Under the pieces are notes generated by a model. That model ran no database searches and was not told where the DNA came from. It saw nothing but the letters and a program-made list of their open reading frames with translations. Source: Shinella granuli (GTDB lineage Bacteria; Pseudomonadota; Alphaproteobacteria; Rhizobiales; Rhizobiaceae). Taken from it: a stretch of DNA of 64,000 nt. A program made the position numbers and the translations under genes. The stretch is from contig NZ_SLVX01000021.1 of the NCBI RefSeq assembly GCF_004341885.1, forward strand, positions 49,763 to 113,762, given 5' to 3'. Below are positions 43,021 to 52,518 of this stretch, piece after piece (position 1 is the first letter of the stretch; each line of letters begins with the position of its first letter).

Positions 43021-43548
43021 TCACCGTCCACCGGCCAGCGGCTCGCCGGGCGGATGCTTCCATCCGCCAGACGGACCGAGCACCTGCGGCGCGGTGTAGA
43101 GCGTGCGCACGAAGGCGGCGAGCTCCGCGTCGTTGAGCCGGTCGGCCGCCGCGGCGAGGGAGAACCAGCGCCGCTGCCTCTGCCCCTTCTCGCGCCAGTG
43201 GCTCAGCGTGCCGCGCACCTTCATGCCGAACACCAGGACGCGGCAGGGAACCTGCGAGCCGTCGTCCAGCGCCTTCATGTAGCGGTAGCAGGTCACCGGC
43301 GACGGCGAGACGTCACCGATGACGCCGGCCTCCTCGAAGGCTTCCCGGGATGCCGCGGCGCCTGCCGGGCGGTCCTTCATCGGCCATCCCTTCGGCACGA
43401 TCCATCGACCGCGCCGGCGCGAGGTGATGAGCAATATCTTCGGCTCGCCATCGCGCCGCAGGCGCCAGGGGAGCACCCCGACTTGCTGCAATTCGTCCGG
43501 ACCATCTTGGACGGAGGGAGTGCCGGTGCACGCTGCGTTGTCCATCAT
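43021..43548 (-). CDS. NUDIX hydrolase
   Basis: 175 residues from ATG 43548, which overlaps the stop of the zinc-ribbon ORF; a second ATG follows directly. The NUDIX box runs from G54 (GWPMKD) to REAFEEAGV at 68-76. The first conserved Glu of the box is Arg (R60), while the catalytic REAFEE core is intact, as in several alphaproteobacterial NUDIX proteins related to diadenosine/diphosphoinositol polyphosphate hydrolases. Likely hydrolyses a nucleoside diphosphate-linked or polyphosphate compound. Confidence 0.88.
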   Translation of the reverse strand: MMDNAACTGTPSVQDGPDELQQVGVLPWRLRRDGEPKILLITSRRRGRWIVPKGWPMKDRPAGAAASREAFEEAGVIGDVSPSPVTCYRYMKALDDGSQVPCRVLVFGMKVRGTLSHWREKGQRQRRWFSLAAAADRLNDAELAAFVRTLYTAPQVLGPSGGWKHPPGEPLAGGR

Positions 43549-43718
43549 CCCCTCCTCCCCTCGCCCGGCCGTAAGGAAACCATCGCGCCGTGCCCATGGC
43601 GGACGCCGGAAACGGCGCGTACGAGAACGGGCGCCTTGCACCAGGGGCAGCGGCTGGCCGCGCGCGGGAGATGCCGGTCGCAGGTGAGGCAGATTTTGAG
43701 GGAATGAGACAAGGACAT
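43545..43718 (-). CDS. 57-residue zinc-ribbon protein coupled to the NUDIX gene
   Basis: Starts MSLSHSLKICLTCDRHLPRA with the metal-binding set C10-x2-C13 and C24-x2-C27 (CPWC), a small zinc ribbon. The rest is basic and Gly-rich (GVRHGHGAMVSLRPGEGRRG). Its stop shares bases with the NUDIX start (ATGATG at 43548-43543), so the two are translated together. Such a ribbon may bind the NUDIX protein or nucleic acid. No family name is claimed. Confidence 0.65.
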   Translation of the reverse strand: MSLSHSLKICLTCDRHLPRAASRCPWCKAPVLVRAVSGVRHGHGAMVSLRPGEGRRG

Positions 43719-44064
43719 GGAAATGCTCCATCGGAACGCCGCAAGGGCGAGACGACATGAACCGCACTGTTGGATCGTGTGGGTTCCCGGAGCGGCGGGA
43801 TCTGCGGCGGCGTTACAGGGTCAAGACAGCCGGCTCCGGGTCAGGGAGCGCGCTTGATCGCGAAGCCTCGAAATTCTGACGGACGTTTCCATGCACATGA
43901 CCTGCAATTGGCCGTTCAATGCGGCAATTTCAAGAGGGTGCGTCCTTCTGCTGCATGGTGCCGTTCGAGGCGCAGACGCTCCTGTCACCATGACAAGAAC
44001 GGACATTCTCAAGCGGGCGGCGGCATTCTATGAGATGGCACCGCATCAGCCGAAAGCCTGCTCC
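43719..44064. other. Divergent intergenic region, 346 bases
   Basis: Lies between the zinc-ribbon gene (minus) and the threonine dehydratase-like gene (plus). In-frame ATGs upstream of the dehydratase (43891, 43990) would add a segment unlike any family N-terminus, so I treat this as promoter and leader DNA. No clear promoter, hairpin or gene recognised. Confidence 0.4.
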
Positions 44065-45039
44065 ATGACATCCATCGAAATGATCGTCGCCGCCAGATCC
44101 CGCCTGCAGGGCCATGCCCGGCGGACACCGCTCCTGTCCTCGCCCTTCCTGGACGAGATGGCGGGGCGGCGCGTCCTCGTGAAGGCGGAATGCCTGCAGC
44201 ACACCGGCTCCTTCAAGTTCCGCGGCGGCTGGTCCGCCCTTTCGGGGTTGGCGCAGGAGGTGCGCACGCACGGCGTGATCGCCTTTTCGTCGGGAAATCA
44301 CGCCCAGGGCGTCGCCCTCGCCGCCACGCGGCACGGCGTTCCCTCGGTCATCATCATGCCCTCCGACGCGCCGACGCTGAAGATCGAGAACACCCGCGCC
44401 TTCGGGGCCGAGGTCGTTCTCTACGACCGCGGCACGGAAGACCGGGACGCCATCGGCGCGCGGCTGTCCGAAGAGCGCGGCCTGACGCTGATCCGGCCCT
44501 TCGACGAGCCGCTGGTCATCGCCGGCCAGGGCACGACCGGCCTCGAAATCGCGGAACAGGCGGAAGAGGAAGGCATAAAGACAGCCGACGTGCTGGTGCC
44601 CTGCGGCGGCGGCGGGCTCAGCTCGGGCATCGCCCTTGCCCTCGAGGCCACCGCGCCGGGCTTCACCGTGCGCCCCTGCGAGCCGGAAGGTTTCGACGAC
44701 ACCACGCGCTCGCTGGCGGCCGGGGAGATCGTGCGGAACGCCACGATGACGGGCTCGATCTGCGACGCGATCGTCACGCCGGAACCGGGCAGGATCACCT
44801 TTCCGATTCTACAGCGTCTGGCCGGGGCCGGCATCGCCGTGACGGAGGAGGAGGTGCTCCGCGCCATGGCGCTCGCCTTCAAGCGGCTGAAGATCGTCGT
44901 GGAGCCCGGCGGAGCCGTCGCCCTTGCGGCGGCGCTGTTCCATGGTGCCGCGATCGAAGGCGATGCGGTGATTGCCGTGACCTCCGGCGGCAATGTCGAT
45001 ACGGACCTGTTCGTCGCGGCGCTCCGGCGCTTCGGCTGA
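44065..45039 (+). CDS. Threonine/serine dehydratase-like PLP enzyme (fold type II)
   Basis: 324 residues from ATG 44065. PLP lysine K51 in HTGSFKFRGG, SSGNHAQGVALAA, and the glycine loop CGGGGLSSG that holds the cofactor phosphate. No ACT-type regulatory domain, so this is the short catabolic / serine-racemase / hydroxyaspartate ammonia-lyase type and should not be the biosynthetic IlvA. Removes ammonia from a hydroxy-amino acid; exact substrate open. Confidence 0.9.
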   Translation: MTSIEMIVAARSRLQGHARRTPLLSSPFLDEMAGRRVLVKAECLQHTGSFKFRGGWSALSGLAQEVRTHGVIAFSSGNHAQGVALAATRHGVPSVIIMPSDAPTLKIENTRAFGAEVVLYDRGTEDRDAIGARLSEERGLTLIRPFDEPLVIAGQGTTGLEIAEQAEEEGIKTADVLVPCGGGGLSSGIALALEATAPGFTVRPCEPEGFDDTTRSLAAGEIVRNATMTGSICDAIVTPEPGRITFPILQRLAGAGIAVTEEEVLRAMALAFKRLKIVVEPGGAVALAAALFHGAAIEGDAVIAVTSGGNVDTDLFVAALRRFG

Positions 45040-45058
45040 GGGCGCGGCCTTCCTCCGG

Positions 45059-45496
45059 CTATACGCCGTCAGGGCCTTCCCTGTCCGTCTCGGCAAGGGG
45101 ACGAACACCGCTCAGAAGCACCTCCGGCAGGGGGCGGGCCTCCCGTCGCGCGAGGTCGAAATAGACCGAGACGGCGATGAGCTCGGCACAAAGCTGGTCG
45201 TCCGCCTTGTTCGTCAGCCGGTGGCGGGTGGTGAGCGAGGTGCGCCCGACCTTCACGACGGCGCTGCGGACCTCGAACAGGCTGCCGACCGGCAGCTCCC
45301 GGCGGAAATCGATCTCGTAGCGGCGGTCCGCCCAGCCCTCCTGCCGCTCGGCAATCCACGTCGCCGAATAGCCGGCCGCGGCGATGAGATGCCAGAATGC
45401 CTGGTCGAAGGCGGCGATGTAATATTGCACGTTCATATGCCCCATCGCATCGCACTGCGCGGGATAGACGACGCCCTGATAGGTCAGAAGCGGCAC
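45059..45496 (-). CDS. Hot-dog-fold acyl-CoA thioesterase
   Basis: 145 residues from a GTG start at 45496 with a well-spaced AAAGGAG site; an upstream ATG in frame lacks one. 4-hydroxybenzoyl-CoA thioesterase type: catalytic Asp in QCDAMGHMNVQYY near residue 15, then FEVRSAVVKVGRTSLTTRHRL. Hydrolyses an acyl-CoA. Divergent from a LysR gene that precedes a deacetylase/BKACE/aminotransferase run, and may release the acid from the CoA ester made by BKACE. Confidence 0.88.
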   Translation of the reverse strand: MPLLTYQGVVYPAQCDAMGHMNVQYYIAAFDQAFWHLIAAAGYSATWIAERQEGWADRRYEIDFRRELPVGSLFEVRSAVVKVGRTSLTTRHRLTNKADDQLCAELIAVSVYFDLARREARPLPEVLLSGVRPLAETDREGPDGV

Positions 45497-45579
45497 GGCG
45501 GATCTCCTTTGTCCGGTTGAACCCTTTGACGCCCGATAGGCGCATGCAATAGTTGCCGTCCGAAGCATAATTCCGGGGA

Positions 45580-46542
45580 ATGCACATGGCGCGGCAAAGA
45601 CGGCGTTTCGTCTGGGAAATCGACTGGAACCTGCTCAGGACCTTCATGGTGATCGTGCAGGAGCGCGGGCTGACGGCAGCGGGCGAAAAGCTCTCCCTGA
45701 AACAGCCGACCGTCAGCAATGCGCTGAAGCGGCTGGAAACCCATATGGGCTGCCGGCTCGTCGAGCGGAACGCCTCGCATTTCGCCGTCACGCCGGCCGG
45801 CCAGCGGCTGTTCAACGAGTGCATCGCGCTGTTCGAGATCGTTTCCGGGCTGCCGCAGCAGATGGAGGAGCAGCCCGGCGACCTTACCGGCCATATCGAG
45901 ATCGCGTTGGCCAGCCACGTCGTCTGCCCGTTCCTCGACGAGGTGCTGGCCGGCTTCCACACGACCTTTCCGCAGGTCACGCTGTCGCTCTCCGTCGCCT
46001 CCAGCCAGGAGGTGATGGCCGCCGTGCTCAACCGCGATGCCGGCTTCGGCGTCTGCCTGATGCAGGAGCGGCATCCGAAGCTCGAATACGACGTGCTCTA
46101 CCGGGAGAGTTTCGGCTATTTCTGCGGCGCGCGGCATCCGCTGTTCGGCGTGGCGGACCTGCCGCTGCAGGCGCTGCGCCAGGAGCCCTACGTCTCCTTC
46201 AAGACGGACCAGATGTCTGGCGCACTCTGGCCTGTCGCGCTGCTGCGTCAGCAGGAGGGGTTCGAGGGCCAGACCGTCGGCACCTCCTCGCATCTGGAGG
46301 AGGTCAAGCGGCTGATCATCGCCGGCTTCGGCTTCGGGCCGCTGCCGATCCATGTGGTGGAGGAGGACGTGCGCGCCGGCCGCCTCTGGCGCCTGCCGCC
46401 CTATGAGGATCCGCCGGTCATCGACGTGCACCTCGTCTATGACGGCACGGCCCGCCGCAGCCGCGCCGAGACGATCCTGCTTGCCGAACTGCGCCAGGCG
46501 ATCGCCACGATACCCTTCGCGCAAAGGACCTATCCCGCCTAG
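45580..46542 (+). CDS. LysR-family transcriptional regulator
   Basis: 320 residues (an ATG two codons later, 45586, has a better-spaced GGGG site). N-terminal HTH IDWNLLRTFMVIVQERGLTAAGEKLSLKQPTVSNALKRLETHMG and a standard effector domain. Its stop overlaps the stop of the convergent deacetylase gene by 4 bases. Probably controls the thioesterase gene and the amine-catabolic genes to the right. Confidence 0.92.
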   Translation: MHMARQRRRFVWEIDWNLLRTFMVIVQERGLTAAGEKLSLKQPTVSNALKRLETHMGCRLVERNASHFAVTPAGQRLFNECIALFEIVSGLPQQMEEQPGDLTGHIEIALASHVVCPFLDEVLAGFHTTFPQVTLSLSVASSQEVMAAVLNRDAGFGVCLMQERHPKLEYDVLYRESFGYFCGARHPLFGVADLPLQALRQEPYVSFKTDQMSGALWPVALLRQQEGFEGQTVGTSSHLEEVKRLIIAGFGFGPLPIHVVEEDVRAGRLWRLPPYEDPPVIDVHLVYDGTARRSRAETILLAELRQAIATIPFAQRTYPA

Positions 46543-47567
46543 CCGTTCCTAGCACCGAAACCGGTGAGGAAGGACGTCAGGTTGTCGCCAAGCGCGTCGC
46601 AGAGATAACCGCCCTCCTGCGCGACGACCGTCGGCAGGCGCAGTGCCCCGATCACTTCCGCGATGCGCGCAAAACCCGGCGTCGAGACAGAGAGACCGCC
46701 GAACGGATCCTTTTCGAAGGCATCGAGGCCGAGCGCCACGACGAGCGCATCGGGCGAGAAGGCCTCGACCCGGCGGATGGCGGCGGCCAGCGCCTCCAGA
46801 TAGACGTCGTCGCCGGATTTGCGCGCCAGCGGCAGGTTGAGATTGTAGCCGAGGCCGAGCCCCTCCCCCCGCTCGTCGGCATGGCCCCAGAAGAAGGGGT
46901 AGAAGCGCACCGGATCGGCATGGATCGAGACGGTCAGCACGTCGGCGCGCTCGTAGAACATGCCCTGCGTGCCGTTGCCGTGGTGCAGATCGACATCGAG
47001 GATGGCGACGCGTTTCGCCTGCCGCAGCAGATGCTGGGCGGCGATGCCGGAATTGTTGAAGAAGCAGAAGCCGCCGGCGACATCCCGGAAGGCGTGGTGG
47101 CCCGGCGGGCGGCAGAGGGCGTAGGACCACCTCTCGCCGGCCATGACGGCCTCGGCGGCGGAAACGGCGGTGGAGGCGCTCCAGCGCGCGCTCTCGAAGG
47201 TGTGTTCGGAGATCGGGCAGGACGTATCGGCCATGTGATAGCCGGCCTGTCCGACCGCCGAGGCGGGATAGCTGCCGGTGCGGGCGATCGGGTGAATGTT
47301 GGGGATCACCTCGGCCGAGGCGCCCTCGATGCGCTGCCAGCGCTCGTGGATCCGGTTCAGGAAATCGATGTATTCCGGCGTGTGCACGGCGGAGACCGGC
47401 GCGAGGCCGTGGTCCTTCGGCCGCACGATCTCCATGCCCGCCGCCCGCGCGCCGGCCAGCAGGCGCTCGACGCGCTCGGGCTGCTCGGGGTTCGGCTGCG
47501 GCGCGCCGCTGGAGAGGAAGAAGCTCGGATCGTGGCGTTTCTGTTCTTCGGCAAAAAAGGTCTTCAT
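46539..47567 (-). CDS. Acetylpolyamine amidohydrolase / class II histone deacetylase-family enzyme
   Basis: 342 residues. All zinc-deacetylase residues are present: H157-H158 (PPGHHAF), zinc ligands D193 and H195 (LDVDLHHGNG), D282 (GLDAFEKDP) and catalytic Y321 (EGGY). Length and residue numbers fit bacterial acetylpolyamine amidohydrolases (AphA type), which remove acetyl groups from acetylated amines such as N8-acetylspermidine and N-acetylcadaverine. The start overlaps the GNAT gene stop. It probably deacetylates an imported N-acetylated amine or amino acid. Confidence 0.93.
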   Translation of the reverse strand: MKTFFAEEQKRHDPSFFLSSGAPQPNPEQPERVERLLAGARAAGMEIVRPKDHGLAPVSAVHTPEYIDFLNRIHERWQRIEGASAEVIPNIHPIARTGSYPASAVGQAGYHMADTSCPISEHTFESARWSASTAVSAAEAVMAGERWSYALCRPPGHHAFRDVAGGFCFFNNSGIAAQHLLRQAKRVAILDVDLHHGNGTQGMFYERADVLTVSIHADPVRFYPFFWGHADERGEGLGLGYNLNLPLARKSGDDVYLEALAAAIRRVEAFSPDALVVALGLDAFEKDPFGGLSVSTPGFARIAEVIGALRLPTVVAQEGGYLCDALGDNLTSFLTGFGARNG

Positions 47568-48055
47568 GGCTCTCCCTCGGCGAATGCGTCGAAATCCGCG
47601 CCCTTGATCATGTGGATCTGCTCGCTGCGGGAATGGCGAATCCCGAGGCGATCGTAGAGGCCTTGTGCGCGGAGATTGTCCACGTCGACCGACAGGCGCA
47701 TGTAATGAGCGCCCCGCGTCCGGCCGCGCTGCGCGGTGGCGCGCAAAAGCCGCTCGGCGATCCGCCGTCCGCGAAAGGCATCGGCGACGAAGAGGTCCTG
47801 CACATAAAGGCCGGGCTCGCCCATCCAGGTGGAAAAGCTCGGAAAGCTCAGGCACAGGCCGGCAAACGCCGCCCCCGCCTCGGCGATCAGCACCTCGAAG
47901 GCCGGCGTTTCGCCAAAACCGTGGCGGCGCACGTCCTCGACGGTCGAGACGAACTTCGCCTCCGCGCCCATGTCCACGGCCATCGTCTTCAGTGCCGCGT
48001 GGATGATCTCCGCGTCTTCCGCGACGGCCGGCCGGATCGTGATGTCGTCCTGCAT
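47564..48055 (-). CDS. GNAT-family N-acetyltransferase (diamine acetyltransferase-like)
   Basis: 163 residues. GNAT core with acetyl-CoA-binding motif A at LYVQDLFVADAFRGRRIAERLL and a late ARGAHYMRLSVDVDN / LYDRLGI strand-helix. The opening TIRPAVAEDAEIIHAAL is similar to spermidine/diamine acetyltransferases. It is translationally coupled to the deacetylase gene (TGA/ATG overlap), so the cell would encode acetylation and deacetylation side by side. Confidence 0.88.
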   Translation of the reverse strand: MQDDITIRPAVAEDAEIIHAALKTMAVDMGAEAKFVSTVEDVRRHGFGETPAFEVLIAEAGAAFAGLCLSFPSFSTWMGEPGLYVQDLFVADAFRGRRIAERLLRATAQRGRTRGAHYMRLSVDVDNLRAQGLYDRLGIRHSRSEQIHMIKGADFDAFAEGEP

Positions 48056-48064
48056 GTCCCCTCC

Positions 48065-48994
48065 TCAGAATGCGACGCGATCGCCGCCCTTGAGGCCGAG
48101 CATGGCGCGCGCCTCGTCCGGCGTCGCGACCTCCAGCGAAAGGCCCTCAAGGATCGCACGGATGCGTCGTACCTGATCGGCATTCGAGGCCGCAAGCGCG
48201 CGACCGTCGAAAAGGCTGTCCTCCAGGCCAACGCGCACGCTGCCGCCCATGGTCGCGGCCATGGTGATCATCGGCATCTGCCTGCGCCCGGCGGCAAGCA
48301 CCGAGAAGCGGTAGTCCTCGCCGAACAGCTTGTCGGCGATGCGCTTCATATGGACGAGGTTTTCCGGATCCGCGCCGATGCCGCCGAGCACGCCGAAGAC
48401 GAACTGCATGAAGGGCGTGCCGGGAACGAGCCCGCGGTCGCGGAAATGGGCGAGCGTGTAGAGATGCCCGACATCGTAGCATTCGAACTCGAAACGCGTG
48501 CCGCAGCCCTCGCCGAGACGTTTGAGGACCGTCTCGATATCGGCGAAGGTGTTGCGGAAGATCGTGCCGCGCGTCGCCTCCAGAAGCTCGGGCTCCCAGG
48601 CGTGTTTCCACGCCCGCGGCCGGTCGAGCATCGGGTAGAGGCCGAAATTCATCGAGCCCATGTTGAGCGAGCACATTTCCGGCTCGGCGGCGAGCGCCGC
48701 CGCCAGCCGGTCCTCCAGCGTCATGACGGAGGAGCCGCCGGTGGTGATGTTGATCACCGCATCGCTCGCCTGCTTGATGACCGGCAGGAAGCGCATGAAG
48801 GCCTTCGGGTCTGCCGTCGGGCGGCCATCTTCCGGGTCGCGGGCATGCAGGTGCAGGATCGAGGCGCCCGCCTCCGCCGCCGCGATCGCCTCGGACGCGA
48901 TGTCCTCGGGCTTGTAGGGCAGATGGGGCGACATGGAGGGCGTGTGCACCGAGCCCGTCACCGCGCAGGTGATGATGACCTTGTTCGATTTCAT
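48065..48994 (-). CDS. Beta-keto acid cleavage enzyme (BKACE, DUF849)
   Basis: 309 residues. Zinc ligands H48 and H50 in SILHLHARDPEDG, preceded by KVIITCAVTGSVHTPSMSPHLPYKPE, the standard BKACE start. The family condenses a beta-keto acid with acetyl-CoA to give acetoacetate and the shortened acyl-CoA; the prototype is 3-keto-5-aminohexanoate cleavage enzyme of lysine fermentation. It stands between an aminotransferase and a deacetylase gene, so the beta-keto acid probably comes from a beta-amino acid. Confidence 0.93.
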   Translation of the reverse strand: MKSNKVIITCAVTGSVHTPSMSPHLPYKPEDIASEAIAAAEAGASILHLHARDPEDGRPTADPKAFMRFLPVIKQASDAVINITTGGSSVMTLEDRLAAALAAEPEMCSLNMGSMNFGLYPMLDRPRAWKHAWEPELLEATRGTIFRNTFADIETVLKRLGEGCGTRFEFECYDVGHLYTLAHFRDRGLVPGTPFMQFVFGVLGGIGADPENLVHMKRIADKLFGEDYRFSVLAAGRRQMPMITMAATMGGSVRVGLEDSLFDGRALAASNADQVRRIRAILEGLSLEVATPDEARAMLGLKGGDRVAF

Positions 48995-49003
48995 GGCCGG
49001 CTC

Positions 49004-50374
49004 CTATCTGCCGACCGGCAGCGAAAGTTCGCCGGCGAGCTGCGCCAGCGTCGCATCGAGGATCGTCACGATCTCGCCGACCTGAGCCTCGGTGGTGATC
49101 ATCGGCGGGCAGACGAGGAAATGGTCGCCCTCGACGCCGCCGCGCGTGCGGCGCGAATAGATGATGAGGCCGCGCTCATAAGCGATGTCGACGACGCGCT
49201 GGTGTGCCTCCAATGCCTTGGGCAACGGCGCCATGGTGTTGCGGTCGGAGACGAATTCGGCCGCGAGCAGCAGGCCCTTGCCGCGCACGTCGCCGATGAA
49301 GGGGTAACGTTCGGCAAGGCCCTCCAGCTCGGCCTTCAGAAGCGCACCGATGCGGGTGGCGTTGCCGAGCAGATCCTGCCGCTCGATCTCGTCGAGCACG
49401 GTAAGGCCGGCGGCGCAGGCAAGCGGGTTGCCGGCATAGGTGTAGCCATGGGCGAAGCCGCCGCGGTCGAGCACCGGCTTCACCAGCCGGGAATGGGCGA
49501 TCATCGCGCCCAGCGGGCAATAGCCGGCGCCGAGGCCCTTGGAAAGCGCAACGATATCCGGCCGGCAATTCCAATGGTCGCCGCCGAGATAGCGGCCGGT
49601 GCGGCCGGCCCCGCTCATCACCTCGTCGTGGATCAGCAGGATACCGTGCTTGTCACAAATCTCGCGGATGCGCGGATAGTAGCTGTCGGGCGCGACGAGC
49701 GCACCGGTGGAGGCGCCGCCGATCGGCTCCATGATGAAGGCGAGCACGCTTTCCGCCCCCTCCTCCAGGATCTTCTCCTCCAGCATGTCGGCATAGCGGA
49801 TGCCGCGCTCCTCCATCGAGAGGTTGTCGCGGTCGAGATAGGCGGTGGGGGCCTTGATGTGCGGCATGTCGCGCAGCATCGGCAGGAACGGTTTCTTCAG
49901 CGCGTCATAACCGGTGACGGCGAGCGCGCCGAGGGTCGAACCGTGATAGGAGGGGAAGCGCGAGATCACCTTCCAGCGCTCCGGCTGGTCGGTGGCGAGC
50001 GCCCATTGCCGGGCGAGCTTCAGGCAGGATTCCACCGCCTCCGAGCCGCCGGAGACGAAGAACACCCGGTCGAGGCCCTCCGGCATGTAGCCGGAAAGGC
50101 GCCGCGCCAGGTCTTCCGCCGGCTGGTTCTCGAAATGCAGGCGATAGGCGAAGGTCGCCTTGTCCATCTGGCGCTTCATGGCGTCGAGCACGTTGCGGTT
50201 GGAATGGCCGATGTTGACGACCATCGCCCCGCTGGACCCGTCGATGACCTTCCGGCCATGTTCGTCCCAGATGTAGATGCCCTCCGCCCGGTCGGCGAGC
50301 GGCCGGCGCATGCGGGACTGGTAGAAGAGGTGGGATGCCGGGCGTTCGCCCGTCGCGGTCTGGTGCTGGCTCAT
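49004..50374 (-). CDS. Class III (omega) aminotransferase
   Basis: 456 residues, fold type I. PLP lysine K279 in VALSKGLGAGYCPLGAM, DEVMSGAGRTG, and N-terminal YIWDEHGRKVIDGSSGAMVVNIGH. This group transfers omega- or beta-amino groups to pyruvate or 2-oxoglutarate. It is 9 bases before the BKACE gene and 46 after the ABC ATPase gene, so it likely makes the keto acid that BKACE cleaves. Confidence 0.92.
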   Translation of the reverse strand: MSQHQTATGERPASHLFYQSRMRRPLADRAEGIYIWDEHGRKVIDGSSGAMVVNIGHSNRNVLDAMKRQMDKATFAYRLHFENQPAEDLARRLSGYMPEGLDRVFFVSGGSEAVESCLKLARQWALATDQPERWKVISRFPSYHGSTLGALAVTGYDALKKPFLPMLRDMPHIKAPTAYLDRDNLSMEERGIRYADMLEEKILEEGAESVLAFIMEPIGGASTGALVAPDSYYPRIREICDKHGILLIHDEVMSGAGRTGRYLGGDHWNCRPDIVALSKGLGAGYCPLGAMIAHSRLVKPVLDRGGFAHGYTYAGNPLACAAGLTVLDEIERQDLLGNATRIGALLKAELEGLAERYPFIGDVRGKGLLLAAEFVSDRNTMAPLPKALEAHQRVVDIAYERGLIIYSRRTRGGVEGDHFLVCPPMITTEAQVGEIVTILDATLAQLAGELSLPVGR

Positions 50375-50420
50375 GATCGATCCATGAAAGGAGGATGCGG
50401 TTTTCAGCGGCCGGAAAATT

Positions 50421-51185
50421 CTAGCCGTTGAGGAATTTCTTCAGGAAGCTGCGGGTGCGCTCCTGCTTCGGATTGCGGAAGAACTCGGCCGGGCTGCCCT
50501 CCTCCACCACGGCGCCGTCGGCCATGAAGATCACCCGGTCGGCGACTTCGGCGGCAAAACGCATCTCGTGCGTGACGATCACCATGGTCATGTGCTCGCT
50601 TGCAAGCTGCTTCATGACGAGATTGACCTCGTCCACCAGCTCCGGGTCGAGCGCCGAGGTCGCCTCGTCGAAGAGCATGACCTTCGGCTGCATGGCCAGC
50701 GCCCTCGCGATCGCCACGCGCTGCTTCTGGCCGCCCGAAAGGCGCGCCGGGAAGGCGTCGATCTTGTCGGCAAGGCCCACCTTGTCGAGCATCTTCAGGG
50801 CGAGCGCCCGCGCCTCGGCCTTCGCCATGCCCTTCAGCTTGATCGGGGCGATGGTGATGTTTTCCGCGACGTTCAGGTGCGGGAAGAGGTTGAAGTGCTG
50901 GAACACCATGCCCATCTGCTGGCGCACGCCATTGATGTGCCGCTCGAAGGAACGACGGTCAAGCTTTTGATTGACCTGCACACCATCGAGCCAGACCTCT
51001 CCACCGTCGAGCGTTTCGAGATGGTTGATCGAGCGCAGCAGCGTGCTCTTGCCCGAGCCGCTCGGGCCGATGACGGCGACGATCTGGCCCCGCGCCACGC
51101 TGAAATCGATGCCCTTCAGCACCTCCAGCGGCCCGAAGAATTTCCTGGCGCCGCGCACCTCGATCATCGGACGGGTATCGTTCAT
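50421..51185 (-). CDS. Amino-acid ABC transporter ATP-binding protein (GlnQ/HisP type)
   Basis: 254 residues. Walker [16 protein letters not shown]-loop [11 protein letters not shown], signature [17 protein letters not shown], Walker [13 protein letters not shown], typical of polar amino-acid importers (no TOBE domain). Start overlaps the permease stop. Confidence 0.94.
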   Translation of the reverse strand: MNDTRPMIEVRGARKFFGPLEVLKGIDFSVARGQIVAVIGPSGSGKSTLLRSINHLETLDGGEVWLDGVQVNQKLDRRSFERHINGVRQQMGMVFQHFNLFPHLNVAENITIAPIKLKGMAKAEARALALKMLDKVGLADKIDAFPARLSGGQKQRVAIARALAMQPKVMLFDEATSALDPELVDEVNLVMKQLASEHMTMVIVTHEMRFAAEVADRVIFMADGAVVEEGSPAEFFRNPKQERTRSFLKKFLNG

Positions 51186-51847
51186 CGCGAAAGCTCCACT
51201 TTCCGTTCGATCCCCCTGAGGACCGCTTCGAGGATGAGATTGAGACCATAATAGAGGGCGGCGGCCGTCAGGTAGAATTCGAAGGGCCGGTAGGTCTCGC
51301 TGATGACGAGCTGGGCGCTGTGCACCAGTTCGGCGATACCGATCATCGAGACGATGGAGGATTCCTTCAGGAGCGCGATCATCATGTTGCCGACGGCGGG
51401 CACCGTACCCCGCACCGCCTGCGGCACGACGATGTAGATCCGCGTCCGCCAGGCGCCGAAGCCGAGCGAGCGCGCCGCCTCCGTCTGCCCCTTGTCGAGC
51501 GCGGCGATGCCGGCGCGAAAGATGTCGGCATTGTAGACGGCGAAATGCAGGCTGAGGGCGATGATGCCCGACCAGATGGCCGGAATGTCGATGCCGATCT
51601 GCACGAGGCCGAAATAGATGAGGAAGAGCTGCAGGAGCAGCGGCGTGCCCATGAAGAGCCACATGAAGAGGCGCACCGGATAACGCACGACCGGCGAGGC
51701 ATAGAGCACGAGAAGGGCAAAGCCGATGCCGGCGAGAACGCTGAGCACGGCGGAGGCGGTGGAGATGACGACGGTCCACCACAGGCCCTTGCCGATCAGC
51801 GGCCAGTATTCGGGAACGATGCTGAAATCGAGACCCTGCATCTTCAC
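51182..51847 (-). CDS. Amino-acid ABC transporter permease (HisM/GlnP type)
   Basis: 221 residues, probably from GTG 51847 which overlaps the preceding stop (an ATG at 51841 is the alternative). EAA loop [33 protein letters not shown], five helices. Confidence 0.92.
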   Translation of the reverse strand: MKMQGLDFSIVPEYWPLIGKGLWWTVVISTASAVLSVLAGIGFALLVLYASPVVRYPVRLFMWLFMGTPLLLQLFLIYFGLVQIGIDIPAIWSGIIALSLHFAVYNADIFRAGIAALDKGQTEAARSLGFGAWRTRIYIVVPQAVRGTVPAVGNMMIALLKESSIVSMIGIAELVHSAQLVISETYRPFEFYLTAAALYYGLNLILEAVLRGIERKVELSR

Positions 51848-52494
51848 GCCTCCCCGGCATAGGCGCGGTCGAGACGGTCGATGAGGAGCGTCAGGCCGTA
51901 GACCATGATCATGTAGAGCACCGCCGTCACCGCGAAGATCTCGAAGGGCTTGTAGGTGGAGCCGATGAAGCGCTGCGCCGTATAGGTGAGCTCCACCACC
52001 GAGATGGTGGCGACGAGCGCCGTGCCCTTGACCAGCGCCACGGCATTGACGCCGAGCGGGCGGATCATCAGCTTGGCGGCCTGTGGCAGCACGATCCAGC
52101 GCATGGACTGGCCCTCGCCGAAACCGAGCGAGCGCGCCGCCTCCATCTGCCCGCGATCGACCGAGAGCACGCCGCCGCGGATCGATTCGGCCATATAGGC
52201 CGCGATGTTGAGGCCGAGCGCGATGGCGCCCGCGGCGAAGGGTTCGAACTGGATGCCGACCTGCGGCCCGCCGAAATAGAGCAGGAAGATCTGGATGAGT
52301 GCCGGCGTGCCGCGAAAGACGCTGACATAGGCCGCGCCGGCGAAGCGCAGGGCCGCGACATGCGAGAGGCGGAGCATCGCGACCAGCGCCGCCACGGCAA
52401 GGCCGAGGGCAAGCGACAGCAGGGAAAGCTCGACGGTCGTCCAGGCCGCCTGGACGAAGACTGGGACAATGCGGCCGATGAGAGCGATATCCAT
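51844..52494 (-). CDS. Amino-acid ABC transporter permease (HisQ type)
   Basis: 216 residues from ATG 52494. EAA loop [32 protein letters not shown]. Second permease of the heterodimer; its partner overlaps by 4 bases. Confidence 0.92.
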   Translation of the reverse strand: MDIALIGRIVPVFVQAAWTTVELSLLSLALGLAVAALVAMLRLSHVAALRFAGAAYVSVFRGTPALIQIFLLYFGGPQVGIQFEPFAAGAIALGLNIAAYMAESIRGGVLSVDRGQMEAARSLGFGEGQSMRWIVLPQAAKLMIRPLGVNAVALVKGTALVATISVVELTYTAQRFIGSTYKPFEIFAVTAVLYMIMVYGLTLLIDRLDRAYAGEA

Positions 52495-52518
52495 TGCCGG
52501 ATCCTCGGCGATCGGTCA

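Noticed and set aside
43891..44064. Longer N-terminus for the threonine dehydratase-like protein
   Set aside because: In-frame ATGs at 43891 and 43990 add residues that do not look like any fold-type II start; ATG 44065 gives the normal length.
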